Assembly: GCA_046349255.1 (NCBI GenBank)
Contig: JAXMCR010000004.1
Location: 124,001-188,000, forward strand
Length of the DNA stretch: 64,000 bases
Origin: DAIODI01 sp046349255
GTDB lineage: Bacteria; Pseudomonadota; Alphaproteobacteria; Rhizobiales; Aestuariivirgaceae
Reading direction: 5' to 3'
The notes beneath the pieces are model-generated. The model was not told the origin of the DNA. It was given only the letters and a program-made list of their open reading frames with translations, and ran no database searches. Every line of letters begins with the position of its first letter. The first letter of the stretch is position 1. Made by a program: the position numbers and the translations under genes. This document shows, piece after piece, positions 35,527 through 43,991 of this stretch.

Positions 35527-35846
35527 CAAGTTGCTGCAATCCTTAGGCAATATCGATTCTGAGGGACAATATCGATTCTGAGGGATCGGAGCGTTCAGCA
35601 AACTCTGCCGTCGCGACACCAAATTCGCGTGATTTAACATTTTAGGTCTTGAATTGATCGCTTAAATTGCGCTATCCACAATCAGGCATTGTGGAGAGGC
35701 CGCAGTGTTCAACCAGATCAAAGTGATTTCTCACTCTTGCTGCGGTCGCGCACTGGCGATCGCCATCGTGCCGCGCACGGTCTCCAGAGAAGACTCGCGG
35801 TGTAACTCGATCCTCCCGTCGGCGTGTTCCCGGTCGGGGGTGTGCA
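35527..35846. other. Intergenic region ahead of the hemopexin-protein gene
   Basis: About 320 bases, clearly less GC-rich than average in 35590-35690 (ATTTAACATTTTAGG, TTAAATTGCG). It contains a 19-bp tandem repeat at 35548-35585 and probably the promoter of the gene at 35847. No further gene is seen. Confidence 0.5.
35548..35585. repeat. 19-bp perfect tandem direct repeat (2 copies)
   Basis: CAATATCGATTCTGAGGGA occurs twice with no gap (35548-35566 and 35567-35585), 22 bases after the ggt stop. Each copy carries a GATTC (GANTC) methylation site. It could be a regulator binding site, a duplication scar or the edge of an inserted segment. Confidence 0.8.
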
Positions 35847-37631
35847 ATGCCAAGCGGTGAGGCCGATCGCTACCGTCTTCTCCACAAGATTGATCTCCCG
35901 CCAAGCTACATGTCCCTCGGCTTGGAGCCGGGTCAGTTCAAGGATGCAGCAGATCCCTTCTTGACGGCTTTCGACGCGGTGATCAGCGGTCCGACGGACA
36001 CGCTGCTGTTGTTCAAGGGCGAGGACGTTCTGGAGTACGACCTCAGGGCGCAGCGTATAACCCTTGAGCCTACGCCGATCGCCACAGTCTTCCAGCCTGA
36101 AGCGCTGCCGGGCGAGTTCTCCCAGGGTTTAGATTCAGCATTTTGGGCCGGCCCTGCCTTTCCCACCTCATATTTCCTGGTCCGTGCCGGCGCATGCGTT
36201 CGTCTCGAGGCCCCGACACCCACTGCTGGTCGTCGAGAATGGAGCTTTTTCGAGCAGTTCCCGGTTCAGCAAGAATTCCTTCGCCAGCCCCACCCGGAGG
36301 GCGGCTTCTCCACAATGGACTTCGGTCCATCGACGCAGATCCACGGGCTTCGGGGCGACGCAGGCCGTGTGCACTTCTTCTCGAGAGACGGCCGCTACGC
36401 ACGCCACAACCTCAACAACGGAGAGATGGACCTCGGAATAGCGGCGACGGCCGACGTGTTCGGACTACCCGCAGGGTTCGGCGGGCGAGTTGATATCGCC
36501 TTCTATGGAGCCGGAAACGAATCCGAGAGCCTGTATCTGCTGAGCGGGTTCAGGTACGCCGAATTCGATGTCCGAAGCCGCCGAGTCATTCGCACCGGCG
36601 CAATAGAGGAACGATTCCCGGAACTCGCGCTTTTCATTGCTCGCCCGCAGCTGTTTCTCGTCGAGGAGTACTCGCTGCAAAGCTTTGTTGGTCCGACCAC
36701 GTTGGGTGCCCTGGTCGACAGCGTCACAGTTGGCGCACAGAGCGTGATCGAGTCGGTCATCGTCACGCAACTGGTGACCGCCGCTGCCACCAAGCTGCAG
36801 GATAATGTTGTCGAAAGCGCATCCGAACAGACATCGAAGGACTTCGTCCAAAAGATCGAGGACAGCAAACAGAGTGAAGCGGAAACGGACAGCTATCAGT
36901 ACCGGATGAATGCGCTGTTCCACGGGGAGGCCCAAGCGAAGGGCTTCTGGGGCGGAGAGGTCGATGCAAACCTCCAAGTGAACGGCGGCTCGGACGAACA
37001 GCGTAATCGAACCGCGCAACAGGCGTTCAATGCGATGCAGTCGCAAACGCGGGCGTCAACCCAGTCAGTAAGCCAGAAGGCTGTCACCGCCGAACAGGCG
37101 AGTTCCATCACGGAAAGCGTCATTTCAAAGACAATGTATCGCACGGAAAACACGTCCGACACGCCGCGTGTGACAGAGTTCTACGAGATCTTTCAGAAGT
37201 ACGTGACACTTCTTGTGCTGTCCGGCGTGAAGGGCGCGTACACCGATGGTCGGCGTCAGCCGGAGTTCTTCTCGCTGGCCAATTTCAAGCGCCGCTTGAC
37301 GGATGTCCTGGTCGATCCGCAGCAAGTCCCGGTCATTCACGAGTATGTCCGCAGCGAACTCGCCCGCATTCAGGACAGCAGCGGAGAGATGCGGGCCATC
37401 ATACAGCCGGACGCGGGCAGCCTCGTGTTGGATGGGCGTGTCATCACGAAATTCGTGTTCCCCGAAACCTCGCCCGAGCAGAGCGTTACCGTCGCCGGCA
37501 TTGTGAAGGCTGCCAGGGAATTTCGGCTCAACACCTACAAGACACGCGGCATCGAGCGCCTGGCGAATGACGCGTCTGCAACGCCAACGGTCATCGAGCC
37601 AATCAAGGTTGAGCAAGGGCCGAGTGCATGA
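35847..37631 (+). CDS. Hemopexin-propeller protein with helical C-terminal half, function unknown
   Basis: A 594-residue protein I do not recognise as a named family. Residues about 39-245 hold four hemopexin-like repeats, each with a D/S-AF or similar strand followed by a YFF-type G-x-YxxYD strand: 39-66, 94-121, 160-190, 213-243. That suits a four-bladed propeller. Residues 284-318 form a hydrophobic, small-residue-rich segment that could insert into a membrane. Residues 319-430 are rich in Ser, Gln, Thr and Glu and contain FHGEAQAKGFWGGEVDANLQVNGG, and 440-510 are helical. No signal peptide. A small beta-rich protein follows 84 bases later. Confidence 0.65.
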   Translation: MPSGEADRYRLLHKIDLPPSYMSLGLEPGQFKDAADPFLTAFDAVISGPTDTLLLFKGEDVLEYDLRAQRITLEPTPIATVFQPEALPGEFSQGLDSAFWAGPAFPTSYFLVRAGACVRLEAPTPTAGRREWSFFEQFPVQQEFLRQPHPEGGFSTMDFGPSTQIHGLRGDAGRVHFFSRDGRYARHNLNNGEMDLGIAATADVFGLPAGFGGRVDIAFYGAGNESESLYLLSGFRYAEFDVRSRRVIRTGAIEERFPELALFIARPQLFLVEEYSLQSFVGPTTLGALVDSVTVGAQSVIESVIVTQLVTAAATKLQDNVVESASEQTSKDFVQKIEDSKQSEAETDSYQYRMNALFHGEAQAKGFWGGEVDANLQVNGGSDEQRNRTAQQAFNAMQSQTRASTQSVSQKAVTAEQASSITESVISKTMYRTENTSDTPRVTEFYEIFQKYVTLLVLSGVKGAYTDGRRQPEFFSLANFKRRLTDVLVDPQQVPVIHEYVRSELARIQDSSGEMRAIIQPDAGSLVLDGRVITKFVFPETSPEQSVTVAGIVKAAREFRLNTYKTRGIERLANDASATPTVIEPIKVEQGPSA

Positions 37632-37715
37632 CAGCGACCTCCACGCGGAGGCGAACGTAATCGTTTGCGTACAAGAACGACTGCACGAGGCACCGGAACT
37701 TACAAGGAGACGGAC

Positions 37716-38198
37716 ATGGCGACAGCGACGATCAAAGCGGCATTTTGCGTGCGGCCCGCATCGGGCACCGATCTTGGCGGCGTGGCGGCCGTCGCCGAAC
37801 TTGCGGACGAAATTCTCGCTTCCGATTTCGGTCCTGGTGCGCTGTTCCCAAAGCTTTCGAGCATCCCGGGCATCATTGCAGCGATCGATCGCGAGCGTGA
37901 CGACCCCGACAACTTCTATATCACGCTGGGCACGGAAGGGGACGTGTCGCAGCGGGTTTGGCCAACCGACCGCGAGACAGTGCCACTGCGCGGCGGCCAG
38001 TCGGTCGCGCCTGACCTCGAGATCGAATTCGACAGTTTTCAGAACGTCTCGCTATGGGACTTCGACACCGTAAGCCGGGATGACCTGCTCGGCTCCATCA
38101 CCCTGTCTGCGGATGAATCAGGCCAGGGCGAGAAGGCCAAGCTGGCGAAAAGCGACATCGAGGGTTCCGTGTACTACATTGTCTATGAGGTCGACTAA
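37716..38198 (+). CDS. Small C2-like beta-sandwich protein, function unknown
   Basis: A 160-residue protein with no signal peptide. The C-terminal half (about 95-160) has alternating strands and the acidic loop LWDFDTVSRDDLLGSITL, which resembles the DxD...DD calcium loop plus LLG strand of C2 domains; calcium binding is inferred. The N-terminal half is helical and acidic. A strong AAGGAG at 37704-37709 fixes the ATG at 37716 over an upstream reading from 37665. It lies directly behind the hemopexin-propeller gene, so the two are likely partners. Confidence 0.62.
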   Translation: MATATIKAAFCVRPASGTDLGGVAAVAELADEILASDFGPGALFPKLSSIPGIIAAIDRERDDPDNFYITLGTEGDVSQRVWPTDRETVPLRGGQSVAPDLEIEFDSFQNVSLWDFDTVSRDDLLGSITLSADESGQGEKAKLAKSDIEGSVYYIVYEVD

Positions 38199-38573
38199 CG
38201 AGCCTCCAATCTAGCCGGCTTTGCACGCTCGGGTGCTGGCAGGGCGCAGCAAGCTGCTGGAGTTTTGATCGGTGCAAGCCGCGGCAGAGTGGCGTGCGGG
38301 TGATGCAACGAGCAATTTCTACTGCTGCTCGGGCCGCCATCTCGAAGGCCGGCTTCGACAGGAGCAAGTGCGGCGGCTTCTTCTCTGCCTCTGCGCCGAA
38401 CGCGCGGTCGTGATCCGATGCTTTTGGCTTCTTCCGGAGAGCTGTTAGCGCACGGATCTCACGACAACGGTTCAGCACATCGCATCTAGCGCAGCCCATG
38501 CTTTGCGGGTATTTGCGCGGGTCAGCCAGACTGCGCGTCTATTCCTTGGCGCAATGCTGCCGGAGCCGAACCG
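38199..38573. other. Intergenic region upstream of ackA, no supported gene
   Basis: About 375 bases of intermediate GC content at the right edge of the accessory island. One minus-strand reading frame of 133 codons spans 38098-38499, but it overlaps the preceding gene and has no recognisable domain or ribosome site, so I treat it as non-coding. No terminator hairpin is obvious. Confidence 0.45.
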
Positions 38574-39806
38574 ATGACTGCGCCTGTCGTCCTCGTCCTC
38601 AATGCGGGATCGTCGTCGATCAAGTTTGCTGCGCTCGAAGCGGCTAACGACGTTCCGGTGTTGCTGGCGTCTGGACAGGTGGACGGCATCGGCGTGAAAC
38701 CTGCGTTCAGGGCACGCCTTGCCGGCGAAGTCACAGCCGGGGCCGTCCAGCGGATTTTTGAGGATGCCGACGGGCCGAGGGATCATTCCGCGGCGCTGGA
38801 GCTGGCGATGGCGTGGCTGTCGCGGTCGCTCGAGCGCGAGATCGCCGTGGTCGGCCATCGCGTGGTGCACGGCGGCACACGTTTCACCGAGCCGGTCATC
38901 GTCGACGATCAGGTGCTGTCGGCGCTTGAAAACCTCGTGCCACTCGCGCCGCTGCACCAGCCGCACAACATCGCCTGCATCCGCGCGGCGATCGCGGCGT
39001 TTCCGGCCGTTCCGCAGGTCGCCTGCTTCGACACGGCCTTCCATCGCGGGCATTCCTTCGAGGCGGACGCCTTCGCGATCCCGCGCCGGTACTTCGACGA
39101 GGGCGTGCGTCGATACGGCTTCCACGGCCTGTCCTACGAGTTCATCGCCCATAGACTGAAAGCCGTGGATCCGGCGGCGGCACGCGGCAAGACGGTCGTC
39201 GCGCATCTCGGCAACGGGTCTTCGCTGTGCGCGATCGACAATGGCCGCTCGGTCGCAACCACCATGGGCTTCACGGCGCTGGACGGCGTGCCGATGGGCA
39301 CGCGCTCGGGCCAGATCGACCCGGGCGTGCTGCTCTACCTCATGGACGAGCGCAAGATGGACGCGACGGCGCTGGAGAGGCTGCTCTACCGCGAGTCCGG
39401 GCTGCTCGGCCTTTCCGGCATCTCCTCCGACATGAGGGCGCTCGAAGCTTCCACCGCGCCAGAGGCTACCCAGGCGATCACCTGCTTCACCTATGCGATC
39501 CGCGGCGCGGTCGCGCGCCTTGCCGCCGCGCTCGAGGGGTTGGACTGCATCGTGTTCACCGCCGGCATCGGCGAGAACAGCCCGAGAGTGCGCGCCGAGG
39601 TACTTGCCGGCCTCGGCTTCCTCGGCGTGGATCTCGACGCTGCGGCGAACCTCGCCAACGGTCCGCTGCTGACCACGGTCCGGTCGAGAACGAAGGCCTA
39701 CGTCATCGCCACCAACGAGGAGGCAATGATCGCCCGCCACGCTCTCGACGTCCTGGCCGGCTGCGCCGGGTCACAGGCGGCGGCCGCGATCAGCGATCCT
39801 GCATAG
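38574..39806 (+). CDS. ackA: Acetate kinase
   Basis: Interconverts acetate plus ATP and acetyl phosphate. The 410-residue product has the N-terminal phosphate loop LNAGSSSIKF, HRVVHGGTRF, the catalytic Asp in CFDTAFH, RRYGFHGLSYEF, HLGNGSSLCAI and FTAGIGENSPRVR. No phosphotransacetylase gene is adjacent; the partner would be elsewhere, or the enzyme could work with phosphoketolase. GGAGCCG upstream supports the ATG. It overlaps the convergent DUF1127 gene by 17 bases. Confidence 0.95.
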   Translation: MTAPVVLVLNAGSSSIKFAALEAANDVPVLLASGQVDGIGVKPAFRARLAGEVTAGAVQRIFEDADGPRDHSAALELAMAWLSRSLEREIAVVGHRVVHGGTRFTEPVIVDDQVLSALENLVPLAPLHQPHNIACIRAAIAAFPAVPQVACFDTAFHRGHSFEADAFAIPRRYFDEGVRRYGFHGLSYEFIAHRLKAVDPAAARGKTVVAHLGNGSSLCAIDNGRSVATTMGFTALDGVPMGTRSGQIDPGVLLYLMDERKMDATALERLLYRESGLLGLSGISSDMRALEASTAPEATQAITCFTYAIRGAVARLAAALEGLDCIVFTAGIGENSPRVRAEVLAGLGFLGVDLDAAANLANGPLLTTVRSRTKAYVIATNEEAMIARHALDVLAGCAGSQAAAAISDPA

Positions 39807-39963
39807 GCGGCTCGCCCTCTTCCTCGGCGTAGTCGAGCTCCATCCGGGACAAGCCGAGATCACGCAACGCGTGGTCGTCGAGGTGACATTCTGCGCGTCC
39901 CTTGAACATCTTCACGAGCAGGATGGTCATTGCGTGCGATTGCTGGATGAGGGGTCGTGGCAT
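39790..39963 (-). CDS. DUF1127 (YjiS-like) small protein
   Basis: A 57-residue protein with the DUF1127 signature HALRDLGLSRMELDYA at about 33-48. Such small Arg-rich proteins in alphaproteobacteria affect RNA turnover and phosphate or carbon metabolism. GGAGCGG in front of the ATG at 39963 supports this start; a longer reading exists upstream but lacks a ribosome site. Confidence 0.8.
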   Translation of the reverse strand: MPRPLIQQSHAMTILLVKMFKGRAECHLDDHALRDLGLSRMELDYAEEEGEPPMQDR

Positions 39964-40131
39964 CGTTCCGCTCCGGTCCTTCGTGGCCGTCCGAGACCCG
40001 ACGCTAGAACTCCGCCGGCCGGCCCACTGTGTGAAAACCCACACCGGAGCAGCGCCGTCGGTCCTAATTTTCAGCGTATACTGAGGACTTCCTGCATCAT
40101 CCGGTCACGAATCATCAGTAGAAGGAGCGGC

Positions 40132-40437
40132 ATGACCCTGCGCCTTATTGACTGTGTCGGACCGAATCGGTCTGGATCGGGAGATCTTGCTGCCGGGGGG
40201 CAGTCGCAAAGGGCACCGGCCATGCGTGAGAAGCGCAGCCATACCGCCGTAGAAAGCATCGACGAGGCGCTGCTCCTGCTCGACAGGGTGAGCCGCTTCC
40301 TGTCCGTCGGCGGTTTCAAGGACGAAGATCCGCTCCTCCAGATCGAGCTTGCCGCACGCTGCCTTGCCAAGGCGCGCGCCGAACTGGGGCCGGAGGATCT
40401 AAAGGACCGGCTGAAGGACGACCACAAGGCGGGCTGA
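40132..40437 (+). CDS. Small hypothetical protein
   Basis: A 101-residue soluble protein, preceded by AAGGAG (40122-40127). The C-terminal two thirds are helical (TAVESIDEALLLLDRVSRFL, LLQIELAARCLAKARAELG), the N-terminus is probably disordered. It looks like a small helical adaptor; no family is recognised. It lies 65 bases before the glycosyltransferase gene on the same strand. Confidence 0.6.
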   Translation: MTLRLIDCVGPNRSGSGDLAAGGQSQRAPAMREKRSHTAVESIDEALLLLDRVSRFLSVGGFKDEDPLLQIELAARCLAKARAELGPEDLKDRLKDDHKAG

Positions 40438-40502
40438 CGTCGCCGTCTCGGCCCGAGGTCTGATTGACCGGCCGCGCCTTAGCTGGTAGCCCGCGAGGCC
40501 GA

Positions 40503-41708
40503 ATGGCCGATACCCTCACCCGACCGACCTCGACATCGCCGGCGCAAGCGCCGCGCGAGGGTGAGTTGCGACTCGTGCTGGCGTGCGGAAACTACAACTA
40601 CATCAAGGACGGCGCGGTGTTCTCGCTGAACAAGCTCGTCCAATACCTCGAGGCGAAGGGCGTCGAGGTGATGATCCTCTCTCCCGTGATGGGCGAGCCC
40701 GCCTTCGAGTCCTACGGCACGGTGACCAACATCCCGTCGCTGCCGCTGCCCGGCCGTTCGGAGTACCGGCTGGCGCTGACCGTCCCGGCGGACGTGAAGC
40801 GGAAGATCGAAGCGTTCCGCCCGACGCTGTTCCACGTCGCCTCGCCCGACCCGCTCGGTTACTCGGCGACGATGCTCGCCAAGCGGATGGGCGTGCCGGT
40901 CGTCGCCTCCTATCACGCGCGCCACGACCTCTACATCAAGTACTACAAGCTCGGCTTCCTCTCCGGCACCTGGCAGCGCTACCTCCGGCGGCTCTATCGT
41001 CCGTGTGCGCAGGTCTATGCCCCATCGACCGAGATCATCGAGTTCCTGAAGTCGGAGGGCATCTCGAACGACATCCGGCTGTGGAGCCGCGGCGTCGAGT
41101 CGGACCGCTTCCGGCCCGAGCGCCGCTCGCTCGAATGGCGGCGCGCCCAAGGGTTCGCCGACGACGAGGTGGTCGTCGCCTTCGTCGGGCGGCTGGTCGT
41201 CGAAAAGAACGTCGACGTGGTGGTAAAGGTGTTCCGCGAGCTTGACCGGCGAGGAGTGCGCTACCGGCAGCTGTTCGTGGGCGAAGGTCCCGAGCGGGCG
41301 CGGCTCAAGGCGGAACTCCCGAACGCGGTGTTCACCGGATACCTCGACGGCGATGCGCTCGCGACCGCGTACGCTTCCGCCGACGTATTCTTCTTCCCGA
41401 GCATCACGGAAACCTTCGGGATCGTGACACTCGAAGCGATGGCTTCCGGCCTTCCGGCCGTGTGCGCCATGGCGACGGGCACGCAGTCGCTGGTGGTCGA
41501 GGGCGAGACCGGGTTCCTGCTCGACCAGCACGACACGAAGGGATTCGCCAACGCGATCGAGCGGCTCGTCGGCTCGAACAACCTGCGTGTCTCGATGGGG
41601 CAGGCGGGGCTCGAGAAGAGCCGGCGCTATTCCTGGACCGCAGTGATGCAGTCGCTCGAGGCGAACTACCGCGAGGTTTTGGCCAATGCGCGCAAGACCT
41701 CGACGTAG
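40503..41708 (+). CDS. Glycosyltransferase family 4 (GT-B)
   Basis: A 401-residue GT-B retaining glycosyltransferase. The N-terminal acceptor domain holds HVASPDPLGYSATMLAKR and VASYHARHDLYIKYYKLG. The donor domain holds VAFVGRLVVEKNVDVVVKVF and the nucleotide-sugar motif SITETFGIVTLEAMASGLP (E-x7-E). Related enzymes include sulfoquinovosyl- and mannosyl-type lipid glycosyltransferases. It meets a second GT4 gene tail to tail (43-base overlap) and the sphingolipid desaturase is next beyond, so a lipid acceptor is plausible but unproven. Confidence 0.85.
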   Translation: MADTLTRPTSTSPAQAPREGELRLVLACGNYNYIKDGAVFSLNKLVQYLEAKGVEVMILSPVMGEPAFESYGTVTNIPSLPLPGRSEYRLALTVPADVKRKIEAFRPTLFHVASPDPLGYSATMLAKRMGVPVVASYHARHDLYIKYYKLGFLSGTWQRYLRRLYRPCAQVYAPSTEIIEFLKSEGISNDIRLWSRGVESDRFRPERRSLEWRRAQGFADDEVVVAFVGRLVVEKNVDVVVKVFRELDRRGVRYRQLFVGEGPERARLKAELPNAVFTGYLDGDALATAYASADVFFFPSITETFGIVTLEAMASGLPAVCAMATGTQSLVVEGETGFLLDQHDTKGFANAIERLVGSNNLRVSMGQAGLEKSRRYSWTAVMQSLEANYREVLANARKTST

Positions 41709-42835
41709 CGCTCCGCGACGCCCGTCCAGCTGAACTTCTCCCGCACGAAACGCGCCGCATTGCTGCCGAGCGCTGCGAGGCGTGCGCGGTCCCGGTCGAA
41801 GGCAAGGATCGCGGCAGCGAACCCTTCCGCATCGTGCGGTTCGACGAGGACGCCGTTCTCGCCGTCCGTGATCGCGTCGCGGATGCCCTGCAGGTTCGCC
41901 CCCACCGCCGGCATGCCGTTGAGGCTCGCCTCGAGAATCACGACGCCGAAACCCTCGATGTCGCCCTCGACCTTCACGTTCGGCATCACGAACAGATCGG
42001 CCCCGCGGTAGAGCTCCCGTATCTGTGCTTCGGTCAGGAGACCCAGTCGATGCACGCGCTGCGGCGCCTGCAGCGTGTCGCAGGCAGCCGCGATGGCGGA
42101 GGCTTCCGGCCCGTCTCCGCCAAGCCACAGGTGCACGTGCGACGGCAGGCGAGGCATCACGTTGGCGATGAACCACGCGTGCCCCTTGCGCCTCACCTGG
42201 CGCCCGGTGATGCACAGCGAGAGCGCGCCCTCAGGCAGTCGCTCAGCTTCGGCCGGAAACGCCGCGCGCAGGATCGATTCGCGTAGGGATGGATCAGGCG
42301 GAGGCCCGAACCGGTCGACGTCGATGCCGTTGTTGATCACGTGCAGCCTTTGCGGCGGCAGGCCGCGATCGAGCACCGCCTCGCCCGTCGCCCTGCTCAC
42401 CGGGAACACGGCGTCCAGCGTGCGGTACATCCAGCGCACGAGGACCTGGTAGGGGGCCACGTCCATGATCACGTCGTGGCCATGCGCAATCGTCGCCATC
42501 GGCACATCACGGCGCAGCAGCGGCTTGATCAGCACGGCCATCCAGGCGGACGCCATCGCCGAGAACAGCACGGCGTCGATTTCTCCGGACCGGCAGCGCA
42601 GGAAGATGCGGATCAGCGCGTAGGTGTAGAAGGGCACGGCCTTCACTACCATCCCGAGGCCCGCCGCGCGCAGGATCAGCGGTTCGACGACGATGTCGTC
42701 GCGCGCCACGAGCGCCTCGAGCAGGTCCATGCCGACGCGCTGCATGCCGCCCACCTTCGACAGGGGGCGTCCGGCAGGCGGAAAACAGTGTGCGACAAAA
42801 AGGAGACGCAAGATTGGCTGATCGGAAAGCGGCAT
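41666..42835 (-). CDS. Glycosyltransferase family 4 (GT-B)
   Basis: A 389-residue GT4 enzyme: N-terminal HCFPPAGRPLSKVGGMQRVGMDLL, central INNGIDVDRFGPP, donor-domain ITGRQVRRKGHAWFI and the E-x7-E region VEGDIEGFGVVILEASLNGMP. Two hydrophobic patches in the N-terminal half suggest membrane contact. It converges on the preceding GT4 gene with a 43-base overlap and is divergent from the desaturase gene, sharing a 79-base intergenic segment with it. Confidence 0.85.
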   Translation of the reverse strand: MPLSDQPILRLLFVAHCFPPAGRPLSKVGGMQRVGMDLLEALVARDDIVVEPLILRAAGLGMVVKAVPFYTYALIRIFLRCRSGEIDAVLFSAMASAWMAVLIKPLLRRDVPMATIAHGHDVIMDVAPYQVLVRWMYRTLDAVFPVSRATGEAVLDRGLPPQRLHVINNGIDVDRFGPPPDPSLRESILRAAFPAEAERLPEGALSLCITGRQVRRKGHAWFIANVMPRLPSHVHLWLGGDGPEASAIAAACDTLQAPQRVHRLGLLTEAQIRELYRGADLFVMPNVKVEGDIEGFGVVILEASLNGMPAVGANLQGIRDAITDGENGVLVEPHDAEGFAAAILAFDRDRARLAALGSNAARFVREKFSWTGVAERYVEVLRALAKTSR

Positions 42836-42920
42836 TGCGCTAGAAGGACAAGCCGATTACCTAAGGCACGAGTTGTAGCGGCGCAAGCGCCGAAAACCTG
42901 CAGTTTTACGGGGATTGCCA

Positions 42921-43991
42921 ATGGCGTTGGCGCACGAGGGCATGGACGCAGGCGTGGTTCCGGCACGCGAGAGCGGCGAGTTCGTCCGCACCGATTCGCA
43001 GATTTCGCACCGAACCCGCGCCAAGCAGATCCTGAAAGCGCATCCCGAGGTGCGCAAGCTGATCTCGCGCAACCCGTGGACGCTCGCGGTGATCGTCGGC
43101 GTCACGGCGCTGCAGTTCCTGATTGCCTGGCTGGTGAAGGACCAGCCGTGGTGGGTGATCGTGCTCGTCGCCTTCTTCATCGGCGCATTCGCCAACCACT
43201 CGCTGTTCGTGATGATCCACGAGGCTACCCACCGGCTCATCTTCAAGAGCCTCTGGGCCAACCGGCTCGCCGGCATCCTGTGCAACTTCGCGCAGCTCGC
43301 GCCGAGCTTCACGCCGTTCGAGCGGGCGCACCTCAGGCACCACACGTACCTCGGCGTCGAGCACTACGACGCGGACCTGCCGCCCGACTGGGAGATCAAG
43401 CTGTTCAACCGCAGCGCCTTCGGCCGCGCGATGTGGATCCTCTCGATGCCACTGCTGCAGTCGCTGCGCCCGCTCTTCATCAAGGAGGGCAATGAGGTCG
43501 ACGGCTGGCACGTGGCGAACACGCTCGCGGTGATCGTCGTCGGCGTCCTCACGTGGTGGGCGTGGGGCTGGGGCGCGGTCGGCTATCTCCTGATCTCGAC
43601 GTTCTTCTCGGTCGGCGGCCTGCATCCGGTCAGCGCGCGCTGGATCCAGGAGCACTACATGATCGAGGACGACCAGGAGACCTACAGCTACTACGGCCCG
43701 ATCAACCTGCTCGACCTCAACATGGGCTATCACAACGAGCACCATGACCTGCCGACGGTGCCGTGGAACAAGCTCCCGGACCTGAAGCGGCTGGCGCCCG
43801 AGTTCTACGACCCGCTGCGCCACCATACGTCGTACACGAAGCTCCTGTGGACGTTCGTGATGCACGGTTCGCCCGCGATCACCTCGCGCATGGTGCGCCT
43901 GCTCGAGGCGGCGCGCTCCGGCAAGGTCGTGGGTGACGACGGCCGTGGCAACCCGGTCTCCGCCGTCCGCCCGCTGCCGCGCACGCGCTAG
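42921..43991 (+). CDS. Sphingolipid delta-4 (dihydroceramide) desaturase-like membrane desaturase
   Basis: A 356-residue membrane di-iron desaturase strikingly like eukaryotic DEGS1/DES1. It has an N-terminal Lipid_DES-like region (TRAKQILKAHPEVRKLI), histidine boxes HEATH (100-104), HLRHH (137-141) and HNEHH (271-275), the segment ARWIQEHYMI and ETYSYYGPINLLDLNMGYHNEHHD, and PEFYDPLRHHTSY. DEGS enzymes introduce the 4,5 double bond into dihydroceramide. A ceramide-synthesis operon lies about 4 kb downstream, which supports a sphingolipid substrate. ATG 42921 has GGGGA six bases upstream; a TTG at 42915 is less likely. Confidence 0.85.
   Translation: MALAHEGMDAGVVPARESGEFVRTDSQISHRTRAKQILKAHPEVRKLISRNPWTLAVIVGVTALQFLIAWLVKDQPWWVIVLVAFFIGAFANHSLFVMIHEATHRLIFKSLWANRLAGILCNFAQLAPSFTPFERAHLRHHTYLGVEHYDADLPPDWEIKLFNRSAFGRAMWILSMPLLQSLRPLFIKEGNEVDGWHVANTLAVIVVGVLTWWAWGWGAVGYLLISTFFSVGGLHPVSARWIQEHYMIEDDQETYSYYGPINLLDLNMGYHNEHHDLPTVPWNKLPDLKRLAPEFYDPLRHHTSYTKLLWTFVMHGSPAITSRMVRLLEAARSGKVVGDDGRGNPVSAVRPLPRTR

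Noticed and set aside
38098..38499. A 133-codon minus-strand frame upstream of ackA
   Set aside because: It overlaps the 3' end of the C2-like gene, lacks a ribosome site and matches nothing recognisable.
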